40,520 bases of DNA from Chloroflexota bacterium (GTDB lineage Bacteria > Chloroflexota > Limnocylindria > Limnocylindrales > CSP1-4): positions 1-40,520 of the forward strand of contig QKHE01000120.1 of the NCBI GenBank assembly GCA_003250155.1, written 5' to 3'. Position numbers and translations under genes: made by a program. Of this stretch, positions 1 to 7,831 are shown piece by piece. Numbering within the stretch: position 1 is the stretch's first letter; every line of letters starts with the position of its first letter. Under the pieces are notes generated by a model that was not told the origin of the DNA, made no database searches, and saw nothing but the letters and a program-made list of their open reading frames with translations.

Positions 1-1
1 C

Positions 2-466
2 GAGATCGAGGCCATGCTGCGGGCGCAGATCGGGCCGCTGCCGACCCGAGCGCCGCGCGCGCCGGAGCCGCAGCCGGTAGCCGACGCCGAGGCGCCGGCC
101 GAGGCCGCGGCCAAGCCGGCCCGCCGGTCGACCAGCAGTCGGGGCCGTGCCTCGAAGGCGGCAGAAGCGAAGGCGGCTGAAGCGGCAACGGCCGAAGTCG
201 GCGACGCCGAGTCGGCGGCGCCGGAGAAGGCGCCGACGCGTCGCCGCTCGACCCGGTCGACGAAGTCCGCTGCCGCTTCTACCGCTGCGTCCGCCGACGA
301 GGCCGGGACGCCGACCGCAGCGGCCGAGAAGCCGAAGCGGACGACGCGAACCCGGAAGGCGGCGGCCCCGAAGGCGACGGCAGCTGGCGACGACGCCCCG
401 GCCGAAGCCGAGGAGCCGAAGACGCGCCGCCGGACGACGCGCAAGAAGGCCGAGCCGGCCGCCTGA
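2..466 (+). CDS. C-terminal end of a protein with a long basic Ala/Arg/Thr/Lys tail (partial)
   Basis: The reading frame is open from the window edge and stops just before holB, so only the C-terminus is seen. The first 16 or so residues look like the end of a folded domain. The rest is low complexity, rich in Ala, Pro, Arg, Lys and Thr, with repeated short basic clusters such as TRRRSTRSTK and RRRTTRKK, like histone-H1-type tails. Such tails are known on bacterial DNA topoisomerase I and some nucleic-acid-binding proteins. The common tmk-holB adjacency makes thymidylate kinase another candidate for the missing body. I cannot decide the family from this fragment. Nucleic-acid binding by the tail is an inference from charge only. 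Confidence 0.6.
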   Translation, partial: EIEAMLRAQIGPLPTRAPRAPEPQPVADAEAPAEAAAKPARRSTSSRGRASKAAEAKAAEAATAEVGDAESAAPEKAPTRRRSTRSTKSAAASTAASADEAGTPTAAAEKPKRTTRTRKAAAPKATAAGDDAPAEAEEPKTRRRTTRKKAEPAA

Positions 467-477
467 TTCGACCGCCC

Positions 478-1650
478 GTGGCAGGCGCCGTCACCGCGAT
501 GGAGAACAGCCTGCGACCGGGGTTCCGGACCCGCGGTCAGCCGTCGGCCGTCGCGGCGCTCGACGCGCTGCTGCGAGGGGGTGTGCCGCACGCGCTCCTG
601 CTCGTCGGGCCGGCGGGCGTCGGCAAGGCGACGCTCGCCGACGACCTCGCCGCGGCGCTGCTGTGCCGCGCCGACGATCCTGCCGCGAGACCGTGCCGGG
701 TGTGCCGCGCCTGCCGCGCCCTCGAGCACGGCAATCATCCCGACCTGCATCGTCTCGAGCCGGTTGGCGCCGGCGGTGCGATCCCGATCGGGGGTCGTGA
801 CGAGCGCGGCGTGCGCGATCTCACGGCGGACCTGGCGCTCCTGCCCGTGGAGGGCGGGTCGCGCATCGCGATCGTCGCCGCGGCCGATCGAATGACCGAG
901 GATGCCCAGTCGGCGTTCCTCAAGACGCTCGAGGAGCCGCCTGCCGGGGCCGTCCTCATCCTGTGCGCGGCGGACGAGGAGCGGCTGTTGCCGACGGTCC
1001 GCTCGCGCTGCGTCCGCATCCGGCTCGGCCCGGTGCCCGTGCGCGAGGTCGAGCGAATCGTCGTCGAGGCGGGCGTCGCCGACGCACCGCTCGCGGCGCG
1101 GGTCGCGAGGCTGTCGGGCGGCCGGCCCGGGCTGGCGCTCGCCCTTGCCGGCGCACCCGAGGCGTTGCGGGTTCGCGGCGAGATCGCCCGGACCCTGATC
1201 GACCTCGGCAGTGCGACGAGGGCGGATCGACTGCGCGGGATCCGCGATCTCCTGCTCCGCGCCGGCGAGCTGCTGCGCGCGATGCAACCCGGCACTTCGA
1301 AGCCGTCGGCGAGCGGCGCGCCGCCCACGGGGTCCGAGACCGAGGGCGAGAGCAGCAGCGGGCCGGGCACGGCCACGCGGGTGCCGGCGGCGGAGCGCCG
1401 CGCGGCCGCGATCGCGTTGGTCGGCGTGTGGCAGGAGCTGGTTCGCGACCTGCTGGTGACCGGGGCCGCGGTTCCCGAGGCGGTGCACGATCCCGATCTC
1501 CTCGACGACCTCGAGGCGATGCGGCAACGCCTCCCGCCACGCGCGGCGGCGAGGCAGCTGCGACGACTCGAGACGGCCGGCGAGCGGCTGGCCGGCAACG
1601 TCAGCCCGGAGCTCGTCCTCGACGTGCTCGCCCTCGAGTGGATCGCGTGA
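478..1650 (+). CDS. holB: DNA polymerase III subunit delta prime
   Basis: Clamp-loader subunit of the replicative polymerase, an AAA+ protein that helps load the sliding clamp. Seen: Walker A motif GPAGVGKAT at about residues 44-52; a four-cysteine zinc module (C63, C73, C76, C79); the sequence AFLKTLEEPP and the SRC motif (VRSRC) typical of delta prime/gamma subunits. The length, 390 residues, is somewhat over the usual 310-340. Part of the excess is a Ser/Gly/Pro-rich insertion at about residues 270-305 in the C-terminal collar region. Start: GTG at 478, 11 bases after the upstream stop; ATG at 499 is an in-frame alternative and leaves every motif intact. The stop overlaps the acylphosphatase start (GTGA), implying translational coupling. 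Confidence 0.93.
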   Translation: MAGAVTAMENSLRPGFRTRGQPSAVAALDALLRGGVPHALLLVGPAGVGKATLADDLAAALLCRADDPAARPCRVCRACRALEHGNHPDLHRLEPVGAGGAIPIGGRDERGVRDLTADLALLPVEGGSRIAIVAAADRMTEDAQSAFLKTLEEPPAGAVLILCAADEERLLPTVRSRCVRIRLGPVPVREVERIVVEAGVADAPLAARVARLSGGRPGLALALAGAPEALRVRGEIARTLIDLGSATRADRLRGIRDLLLRAGELLRAMQPGTSKPSASGAPPTGSETEGESSSGPGTATRVPAAERRAAAIALVGVWQELVRDLLVTGAAVPEAVHDPDLLDDLEAMRQRLPPRAAARQLRRLETAGERLAGNVSPELVLDVLALEWIA

Positions 1651-1964
1651 CCGGCGCCGTCGGTCCCGGCTCCGAGGCGAGACTCGAGGCCGTCGTCCAC
1701 GGGCGGGTCCAGGGCGTCGGGTTCCGCGTGTTCGTCGCGCGCCGTGCTGCCGAGCTCGATGTCGGCGGCTGGGTCAGGAACGAGGCGCGCGGCTCCGTCC
1801 GAGTCGTGGCAGAGGGCGCGGAATCAGCGCTTCGGACGCTGCTCGCCGACCTTCGCTACGGCCCGTCGGGCGCCCGCGTCGACCTCGTCGAGGAGGACTG
1901 GCGCCCCTCGGATGGGGCCTTCGCCGGGTTCGAGATCCGCAGCGGCTGGCACGACGGCGACTGA
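1647..1964 (+). CDS. acyP: Acylphosphatase
   Basis: Small cytosolic enzyme that hydrolyses carboxyl-phosphate bonds in acyl phosphates such as acetyl phosphate. The 105-residue product has the family signature GRVQGVGFR (residues 19-27) with the phosphate-binding Arg27, and WVRNEARGSV carrying the catalytic Asn45. The length is typical for the family (about 90-100). Start chosen as GTG at 1647, whose GTGA overlaps the holB stop; a GTG three codons upstream is possible. It sits in an apparent operon behind holB, an association that gives no direct metabolic clue. Confidence 0.93.
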   Translation: MTGAVGPGSEARLEAVVHGRVQGVGFRVFVARRAAELDVGGWVRNEARGSVRVVAEGAESALRTLLADLRYGPSGARVDLVEEDWRPSDGAFAGFEIRSGWHDGD

Positions 1965-2057
1965 CGTTCCGCGTCTCCCGCGGTGGGACCTCGCGCCGTC
2001 CCGATCGGGACCAGCGGCCTATACCGATCCGGCGATCGGGTTGCGATCCTGCCGAAC

Positions 2058-2336
2058 GTGGACGAACAGCCGGTCGCCGAGCTGCTGCCCGGGTTGTACC
2101 GCGAGGTGCTCGACGTCGTGGCCGAGCTGGAACAGATCGGCCGACGTCGTGAGGCCGAGCGCGTTCGGTCCGACGCGGTCAGCGCCTACTCGCAGGCCTG
2201 GAACGACGCCGCCGCGATGCGATTGCGACGGCTGCGCGACGACGCGGGTCGAATTGCCGCGGCCCAGCGCCGCAGCGGGGCCGCCCGTCCATGGCAGACG
2301 GCCAAGCGTCGTTCGATCGAGGGTCGGCCCGCCTGA
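2058..2336 (+). CDS. Small helical protein of unknown function
   Basis: A 92-residue product if GTG at 2058 is used. A GTG at 1983 would add 25 residues that look like translated leader, and neither start has a clear ribosome binding site. The body is predicted to be almost wholly alpha-helical: a helix containing LLPGLYREVLDVVAELE, then an Arg/Ala-rich helix with SAYSQAWNDAAA and a basic C-terminus. No cysteines, no signal peptide, no membrane segment. I do not recognise a named family. It lies on the same strand as holB and acyP, 90 bases or so behind them, and just before the thioesterase gene. Confidence 0.6.
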   Translation: MDEQPVAELLPGLYREVLDVVAELEQIGRRREAERVRSDAVSAYSQAWNDAAAMRLRRLRDDAGRIAAAQRRSGAARPWQTAKRRSIEGRPA

Positions 2337-2396
2337 CTCGGCCGGCGCCTGCCTCGGCTGCCGCCTGAACCCCCGCCGGTCTAGGCTTCGACCAGC

Positions 2397-3194
2397 GTGG
2401 ACGCCCCTTTCGACATCGATCCAGGTCAGACGGGCGTCGAGGCCCGTCCCGTGCCCGGCATCGACAACGGCTTCATCGCCGCCTACCGCGTCCGGTTCGA
2501 CGAGGCCGGGCCGGACGGCGCCATTCGCGCGTCGGCCCTGTTGCGGTACGCCCAGGACGTGGCCTGGCGGCACTCGGAGGCGATGGGCTTCGACCGCCAG
2601 TACTACGCCGATCGCAGCCTGGCGTGGGTCGTCCGGGCGGTCGAGCTCCGGCTGCTGGAGCCGATCAGCATGGGCGAGACGATCCTCGTCTCGACCGCCG
2701 TCGTCGGCCATCGCCGGATCTGGGCGCGGCGCCTCGGCGAGTTCCGCTCCGCGGCCGACGCCCACGCTGCGGTCGTGACCACCGACTGGGTGCTGCTCGA
2801 CGCGCGCAACCGGGTCGTGCGCATCCCCGACGACTTCGCCGTCGCGTTCACGAACCCGGAGATCCGCGTCGACATCCTGCGCGTTCCGCCCGCCGAGGAG
2901 GCTCCCGTCGCCACGCTCGGCGTGCCCGTCCGGACGCGCGATCTCGACCCGATGGGTCACGTCAACAACGCGGTGTACCTCGACTGGGCCGAGGAGGCGC
3001 TCGCGGCTGCCGGCTGGAGCGTGGCCGGGCCACGCCGGGTGCGCCTCGAGTATCTCGCGTCGGCCGGACCGGCCGAGGACGTCGTGCTGGATGTGTCGGG
3101 CGAGCCGGATGCGTGGTCTATTCGAATCCGCCGGCCCGGCGGCGCCGATCTGGTCCGCGTGGCTGGGGGGCCGCTGGACCGGGCCAAGGCATGA
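2397..3194 (+). CDS. Acyl-ACP thioesterase-like double hotdog protein
   Basis: Probable acyl-ACP or acyl-CoA thioesterase releasing fatty acids from their carrier in the cytosol. Two hotdog domains are visible. The N-terminal one (about residues 25-150) carries ALLRYAQDVAWRHSE, the pattern of an alpha-helix wrapped by the hotdog sheet. The C-terminal one (about 165-255) carries DPMGHVNNAVYLDWAEEAL, with the Asp and Asn positions used by 4-hydroxybenzoyl-CoA and acyl-ACP thioesterases. The 265-residue length matches bacterial acyl-ACP thioesterases (about 240-270). Start: GTG at 2397. It is the last gene of this run; about 110 bases of non-coding sequence follow before a gene ending on the other strand. 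Substrate chain length cannot be read from sequence. Confidence 0.85.
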   Translation: MDAPFDIDPGQTGVEARPVPGIDNGFIAAYRVRFDEAGPDGAIRASALLRYAQDVAWRHSEAMGFDRQYYADRSLAWVVRAVELRLLEPISMGETILVSTAVVGHRRIWARRLGEFRSAADAHAAVVTTDWVLLDARNRVVRIPDDFAVAFTNPEIRVDILRVPPAEEAPVATLGVPVRTRDLDPMGHVNNAVYLDWAEEALAAAGWSVAGPRRVRLEYLASAGPAEDVVLDVSGEPDAWSIRIRRPGGADLVRVAGGPLDRAKA

Positions 3195-3304
3195 TCGCGA
3201 AGATCGCGCGCCCGGCGACGACGCCCTCGCCGTGCCCTCGCGTCGGCCGCGAGGGCGATTTCGAGTGGTGTCAGCACCGGGCGCGGTGCTTGGCTGTCAC
3301 GCCG

Positions 3305-3493
3305 TCAGATGTGACGAGGTCGCTCGAGCCTGGTCGCCGGTTCCGCAGCTAGGCGAGCGCCGACCTTCAGCATCGACAGTTCGATGGTCCGGCGGATTGA
3401 CGGCGAGGAGAGAGTGACGCCACGGTGGCGGATCGCTGCTGCGATCTCGCGTTCCCGCTGAGCCTGCATCGCCCTCACGTACATCTCGTGCAT
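3305..3493 (-). CDS. Small unknown protein (62 residues) with strong ribosome binding site
   Basis: Start ATG at 3493 is supported by a GGAGGTG box 6-7 bases upstream on the minus strand, one of the best in the window. The product begins MHEMYVRAMQAQREREIAA, continues with a short loop, and has a second helix rich in Ser, Ile, Arg and Leu. It is basic and soluble-looking, with no cysteines and no hydrophobic segment. Another minus-strand ORF in a different frame covers much the same bases but has a poorer composition and no ribosome binding site, so I take this one as real. Function unknown. It lies downstream of, and in line with, the 73-residue membrane peptide gene at 3612-3833 and could share its transcript. 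Confidence 0.6.
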   Translation of the reverse strand: MHEMYVRAMQAQREREIAAAIRHRGVTLSSPSIRRTIELSMLKVGARLAAEPATRLERPRHI

Positions 3494-3611
3494 GGTTCTC
3501 ACCTCCACTGACGGGCCAGCCACAGGGCCCGCCGCTCACTGGGTCCAATCCCTGATCTGCAACGCGCATCTGGCGACTCCGTCGCTGAGCCCGTGCGGCC
3601 AGGGTTTCGAA

Positions 3612-3833
3612 TCACGGAAGCCCGGGGACCGGGCCGCCGACTGGCACCGGCGCCGCGGCCGCGAGCGCCGCCGCGATGCCAGTGAGGCCGATGAGGCCCA
3701 GCGTCGCGAGGGCGCTGATGACAACGAGCCGGGCCGCTTCGAGGGCGGAGCGACCGCCGTGGACCGGTTGTCGCCGACGCTTCGCTCGACGTGCCATCCC
3801 TCGAGCTGGGATCCGCATCGTTCCTGCTGCCAT
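3612..3833 (-). CDS. Small single-pass membrane peptide, unknown function
   Basis: A 73-residue product. The start ATG at 3833 follows AAGGAGG with about 6 bases spacing on the minus strand. Residues 1-30 are strongly basic (Arg/Lys clusters), residues about 32-60 form one hydrophobic helix (ARLVVISALATLGLIGLTG) running into Ala-rich sequence, and the end is Pro/Gly/Val-rich. By the positive-inside rule the N-terminus should be cytoplasmic. It is transcribed away from the histidine kinase gene and shares its upstream region, so co-regulation with the two-component system is possible but only inferred. No family recognised. Confidence 0.55.
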   Translation of the reverse strand: MAAGTMRIPARGMARRAKRRRQPVHGGRSALEAARLVVISALATLGLIGLTGIAAALAAAAPVPVGGPVPGLP

Positions 3834-4009
3834 CGGTTGCCTCCTTCGCCACTGCCGGTTCTCGGGCCAGGAGTCGACAATGGCCCCGGGAAGGTGATCT
3901 GGCATCGGGGTCATCACGGCGCACCACGACGAAGAATCCCCGGGTCACCACGCTCCGATTCGCGGGTCTGCACGGTTGCCGTAGTGGACCCCGGTGCGAC
4001 GATTCGGCC

Positions 4010-5764
4010 ATGCAGCCGTCGCGGGCGACATTGTTGGGGGTTGTTGCCGTCGGAATCGTGGCGATCGGCGCTGCGACGTGGCTGCCCCTGACCTCGAACT
4101 ACCTGGGCGAACCGGACAGTCCGTCCACCGTCACCGTCTTTGCGCTCCTTGGGCTCGTCTGGCTGGTGGCGGCCCTCGTCACGCTGGTGCGCCAACCGAC
4201 GAATCCGCTGTGGAAGCTGATCCTTGCGTACCTGGTCATGAGCTGGTTCGTTTGGGGCCTTCAGTTCGTCCCTAACGGCGTGGTCCAGGGATTGGCCGTG
4301 ACGTTTGCCCCGATGTCGATCGCGGTGTTTGTCCACGTGCTGGTGGCCTTCCCGTCCGGACACCTGCGCGCCCGGCTCGACCGTTGGCTGGTCGCGTCCG
4401 TGTACGCCTTTGTCGTCGGGATCTATTTCTTGAATGCGGCGCTCTGGATGCCGGGAACCAGCTGCCCGACCGCGTGGTGCCCCGAGAACGTGCTCCTCAT
4501 CTGGCCCGCCAATGAACTGGCCGCCGATGTGGCCCGGGCGGGGTCGTTCGTTGCGCTGATCGCTGGCTGCGCCGTGCTGTACGCCATCTGGCGCCACTGG
4601 CGCACCGCCGCCCCGGCCGCCCGTCGCACCCTTCTGCCCATCGTCCTTGCCGTTCCCGTCGCCTATCTCATCAGGTCCCTGGGATATCTCGGCGACCTGC
4701 TCCAGATCGATCTGCTGTGGTTCCTGGAGCCCAGGTACCACGTCATCTACCTCGTGCTCTACAACATCGTCCCGATCGGGCTGCTGCTTGGCGTGCTTCG
4801 ACTGCGTCTTGATCGCGGACGCGTCGCCGCGCTCGTCGTCGAGCTCGGACAGGGCGTGCCCGTGGGCGGGCTGCGTGACGTGCTGGCGCGTGCTCTGGGG
4901 GATCCCACGCTCCAGCTTGCCTTCGCTGCTCCGGGTGGCGCCGGCTATATCGACAGCGCCGGCCAGCAGATCGAGGTGACCAGGTCCGATCCTGACCGCG
5001 CGATCGCGCCAATCGAGCGGGACGGCGAGGCACTTGCGATCCTCGTTCACGACCGGACGATCGAGGACGAGAACCCTGGGCTGGTCGACGCCGTCAGCAG
5101 CGCCGCTCGCTTGGCCATCGAGAACGAGCAGCTGACCGCCCAGGTGCGAGCGCAGTTGGAGGAGGTGCGAGCCTCGCGCGCCCGGATTGTCGAGGCGGCG
5201 GACGCCGAGCGCAGGCGGGTCGAGCGCGACCTGCACGACGGTGCCCAACAGCGTCTTCTCGCGCTGGCCATGCGCCTCCAGCTCGCTCGTGACGCGTCAG
5301 GCAACGCCCGGGCGCTGATTGACGACGCGACGGCGGACTTGAACGCCGCCATCGCCGAGGTCCGTGACCTCGCCCGGGGCATCCACCCGCCGATCCTCGC
5401 CGAGGCTGGCCTGGCGGCGGCCCTCGAGACACTGGCCGAGCGATCGCCCATCCCTGTACGGATCGAGGCGGCTGACGGCCGGTACGATCCAGCCGTTGAG
5501 ACAACGGCGTTCTACGTCGTCAGCGAGGCGCTGACGAACGCCGTCAAACATGCCGCAGCGACGGAGGTGGTCATCAACGTCTCGAGCGAGGGTGGCTGGC
5601 TGACGGTCACCGTTGCTGACGACGGGCGAGGCGGCGCGGACCCGTCCGGCGGTTCAGGGCTGCGGGGCCTGGCCGATCGGGTCGCGGCAGTCGGCGGTCG
5701 ACTGTCGCTGACAAGCCTGCCCGGCGAGGGAACGGTGCTCACCGCCGAGCTGCCCGTCGCGTGA
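4010..5764 (+). CDS. Membrane sensor histidine kinase, NarL/DesK-type (HisKA_3)
   Basis: Membrane kinase that senses an unknown signal and phosphorylates the response regulator encoded next. The N-terminal half has about eight hydrophobic segments between residues 5 and 265, with no large extracytoplasmic domain, suggesting sensing within the membrane. Residues about 280-365 form a GAF-like linker, followed by a coiled coil (NEQLTAQVRAQLEEVRASRA). The dimerisation helix has the phospho-acceptor His409 in RDLHDGAQQR. The HATPase_c domain has the N box EALTNAVKHA (about 506-515), DDGRGG (about 537) and SGLRGLADR. Start ATG at 4010, chosen because it directly precedes the first membrane helix; a longer frame upstream has non-coding character. 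The stop overlaps the regulator start as GTGA. Confidence 0.93.
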   Translation: MQPSRATLLGVVAVGIVAIGAATWLPLTSNYLGEPDSPSTVTVFALLGLVWLVAALVTLVRQPTNPLWKLILAYLVMSWFVWGLQFVPNGVVQGLAVTFAPMSIAVFVHVLVAFPSGHLRARLDRWLVASVYAFVVGIYFLNAALWMPGTSCPTAWCPENVLLIWPANELAADVARAGSFVALIAGCAVLYAIWRHWRTAAPAARRTLLPIVLAVPVAYLIRSLGYLGDLLQIDLLWFLEPRYHVIYLVLYNIVPIGLLLGVLRLRLDRGRVAALVVELGQGVPVGGLRDVLARALGDPTLQLAFAAPGGAGYIDSAGQQIEVTRSDPDRAIAPIERDGEALAILVHDRTIEDENPGLVDAVSSAARLAIENEQLTAQVRAQLEEVRASRARIVEAADAERRRVERDLHDGAQQRLLALAMRLQLARDASGNARALIDDATADLNAAIAEVRDLARGIHPPILAEAGLAAALETLAERSPIPVRIEAADGRYDPAVETTAFYVVSEALTNAVKHAAATEVVINVSSEGGWLTVTVADDGRGGADPSGGSGLRGLADRVAAVGGRLSLTSLPGEGTVLTAELPVA

Positions 5765-6459
5765 GGTCGGAGGGCGTGGATCGATCCAATGGCTCGCCGG
5801 ATCGGCCAGCCCCGACCCGCATCGCGATCGCCGACGATGCGGTCCTGCTCCGGGAAGCCCTTGCCGCAGCCCTTGCCGCAGCCGGGTTCGAGGTCGTTGG
5901 CCAGGCGGCGGACGTTCCGGCGCTCCTCGCGATCGTCGCCCGGGAGCGTCCGGATGTCGTCGTCGCGGACGTGCGGATGCCACCGACCCACACGACCGAG
6001 GGACTCGAGGCCGCCCGGCAGATCCGATCGGAATACCCGGGCACGGCCATCCTGGTGCTGTCGCAGTACGTAGAGACACGCTACGCCCTGGAGCTGCTGC
6101 GGGATGATCCAGCGGGGATTGGCTACCTGCTCAAGGAACGGGTGACCCGGATCGCCGACTTGGCCGAAGCCGTTCGACGCGTGGCGGAAGGCGGCTCGGT
6201 GGTTGACCCCGAAGTCGTTGGCCGCCTGCTCGGGCGCGCGCGGCGCCACTCGCCACTCGACGAGCTGACCCGCCGCGAACGCGAGGTGCTCGGCCTCATG
6301 GCCGAGGGGCGCTCGAACCTCGCTATCTCCGCGGAGCTCGGCGTCGACCCGAGAACGATCGAGGGCCACGTCGGCACGATCTTCGCCAAGCTGGGGCTCG
6401 AGCCGGCACCGGGGGACCACCGACGCGTGCTCGCCGTCCTCGCCTTCCTGCGCGACTGA
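5761..6459 (+). CDS. NarL/LuxR-family response regulator
   Basis: Transcription factor partner of the kinase above. Receiver domain (about residues 18-135): acidic pair D25-D26, phospho-acceptor D70 in VVVADVRMPP, switch residues in LVLSQY and conserved K125 in YLLKE. DNA-binding GerE-type helix-turn-helix (about 170-225): LTRREREVLGLMAEG followed by NLAISAELGVDPRTIEGHV. Start GTG at 5761, overlapping the kinase stop by four bases, so the two are translationally coupled. A 17-residue N-terminal extension precedes the receiver. The THTTEGL stretch after the phosphorylation site is the common pattern in actinobacterial and Chloroflexota NarL-type regulators. Targets are not evident. Confidence 0.95.
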   Translation: MRSEGVDRSNGSPDRPAPTRIAIADDAVLLREALAAALAAAGFEVVGQAADVPALLAIVARERPDVVVADVRMPPTHTTEGLEAARQIRSEYPGTAILVLSQYVETRYALELLRDDPAGIGYLLKERVTRIADLAEAVRRVAEGGSVVDPEVVGRLLGRARRHSPLDELTRREREVLGLMAEGRSNLAISAELGVDPRTIEGHVGTIFAKLGLEPAPGDHRRVLAVLAFLRD

Positions 6460-6528
6460 AGGTTCGAGCAGCTGGAAGTCGCGACCGTGCTGGCGCGCCC
6501 GGGGTGATGACCCGTACCGCGGCGTCGT

Positions 6529-6978
6529 TCAGGTCATGCTCCCCTTGCGGCCGCCGGCGCCGCCTGCGAGGACGCCGGGGATCGAGAGCAGCAGGCCGAT
6601 CGCGGCGACCGCCACGAGTCCCAGGCCGAAGTACCCGAATGCCTGCTGGTTGTCAGTGCCGAGCAACCCGACGATGCCGGGCAGCATGAAGGCGGGCAGG
6701 AGCCACAATGTGAACCAGGCCCACCGCTCTCCCGCTCGCAACCCGAAGACACATACGACGACCGAGTACACGCCGACCACGAGTGCGCCTGCCAGCGAGG
6801 ACCGGCTCGCGATCTCGAACTGCGCAGTGACGGTCGGAAAGGCAGCCTCGACCACTGCCCACGGCACACCGGTGTCCCTCGCGAAGCTCGCCTCCACGTT
6901 CCCGACAAGCATCATGCCGCCGGCCAGCGACTGGATGCCGGCCACGGCGAGCACCAGCGTCCATCCGACTTGTCGCAT
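6529..6978 (-). CDS. Four-helix integral membrane protein, unknown function
   Basis: A 149-residue product with four hydrophobic segments (about residues 5-27, 62-82, 88-108 and 113-138) and a short extracytoplasmic loop between the first two. Start ATG at 6978 follows GGAGGTG by about 4 bases. The C-terminus is Gly-rich and basic (GGAGGRKGSMT). It converges with the response regulator, with only 69 bases between the stops. It resembles many small uncharacterised membrane proteins from high-GC bacteria; I cannot name a family. Confidence 0.75.
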   Translation of the reverse strand: MRQVGWTLVLAVAGIQSLAGGMMLVGNVEASFARDTGVPWAVVEAAFPTVTAQFEIASRSSLAGALVVGVYSVVVCVFGLRAGERWAWFTLWLLPAFMLPGIVGLLGTDNQQAFGYFGLGLVAVAAIGLLLSIPGVLAGGAGGRKGSMT

Positions 6979-7270
6979 CCCGCACCTCCGTCACTGGGAA
7001 CGCCCGCGTCTGCAGAGCGCGGGAACGCCTGTTGGTCATTGACCACGCGATGCCAGGGTGCCGTAGCGGCGGCATCCGCCAAACCACAGGAAAGCGACGA
7101 TGCGTACCAGCCTCCGCACCCCCAGGCGCGCCCGACAGGTGTTGGGCGCGCGACAGCAACCTATGACATGCCGATCGAGGGCCGCGAGAGTGGGAACCTT
7201 TGGGCCGACGCCAGCGCCGTAGGCTATCGAGCACGGCCACGGTGGTCGCGCCGCCAGCCAAGAGGCGACC
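6979..7270. other. Divergent intergenic region with repeated GGGAAC boxes
   Basis: This 292-base gap separates the minus-strand membrane protein from the sigma factor gene. It contains the box GGGAACGCC twice (6996-7004 and 7021-7029) and a related GGGAACC at 7192-7198. No credible gene is visible; the ORFs that cross it are low-complexity frames typical of GC-rich spacer. Confidence 0.5.
7192..7221 (+). promoter_or_regulatory. Candidate ECF-type promoter of the sigma factor operon
   Basis: GGGAACC at 7192-7198 resembles the GGAAC -35 element recognised by many ECF sigma factors. CGTA at 7218-7221, about 19 bases further on, is a possible -10 element. The start codon of the sigma factor follows about 50 bases later. 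Autoregulation through such a promoter is common for ECF factors; here it is inferred from the motif only, and the spacer is slightly long. Confidence 0.35.
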
Positions 7271-7831
7271 GTGGACCAGGACGGACTCGTGGAGCGAGCG
7301 AGGCGAGGCGACCGGCAAGCCTTCGCCGAGCTCGCCCGCGCGTCCGGCGCGCGCCTGGATGCCACGGCCCGCCTCATCCTCCGTGACCCGGATCTGGCCC
7401 AGGACGCCGTCCAGGAAACGCTGATCCGGGCGTGGCGCGGCATGCCGGGGCTACGCGACCACGCGACGTTCGATCACTGGCTGCATAGCCTGGTCGCGCA
7501 CGCTTGCATCGACCTCATCCGCAAGCGTCGACGACGCGTCATCGAGGTCGAGCTCTCGCCGGCACATGAGGCGCCGACACCCGACCAAAGCGTCCGCGTA
7601 GCGGATCGCGATCAGCTCGATCGGGCGCTCGCCCGGCTCGGCCCCGAGATACGGGCCGTCGTGGTCCTCCACTTCTATCTCGATCTCCCCCTCTCGACCG
7701 TGGCCGGGATGCTCGGCATCCCGATCGGGACGGCCAAGTCCCGCCTTCATCGATCGCTCGGCACGATGCGCTCGGTGATGTCGATCGACGAGGTCACCAC
7801 TGCGCCAGCCCTGGGAGGACCGATGGCATGA
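7271..7831 (+). CDS. ECF RNA polymerase sigma factor
   Basis: Extracytoplasmic-function sigma factor that redirects RNA polymerase to a stress or envelope regulon. Sigma region 2 (about residues 20-90): DPDLAQDAVQETLIRAWRGM binds core and the -10 element. Sigma region 4 (about 120-170): LGPEIRAVVVLHFYLDLPLSTVAGMLGIP with the recognition helix GTAKSRLHRSL. The product is 186 residues, usual for the group. GTG start at 7271. The stop overlaps the next gene as ATGA, the normal arrangement for a sigma factor and its membrane partner. Confidence 0.95.
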   Translation: MDQDGLVERARRGDRQAFAELARASGARLDATARLILRDPDLAQDAVQETLIRAWRGMPGLRDHATFDHWLHSLVAHACIDLIRKRRRRVIEVELSPAHEAPTPDQSVRVADRDQLDRALARLGPEIRAVVVLHFYLDLPLSTVAGMLGIPIGTAKSRLHRSLGTMRSVMSIDEVTTAPALGGPMA

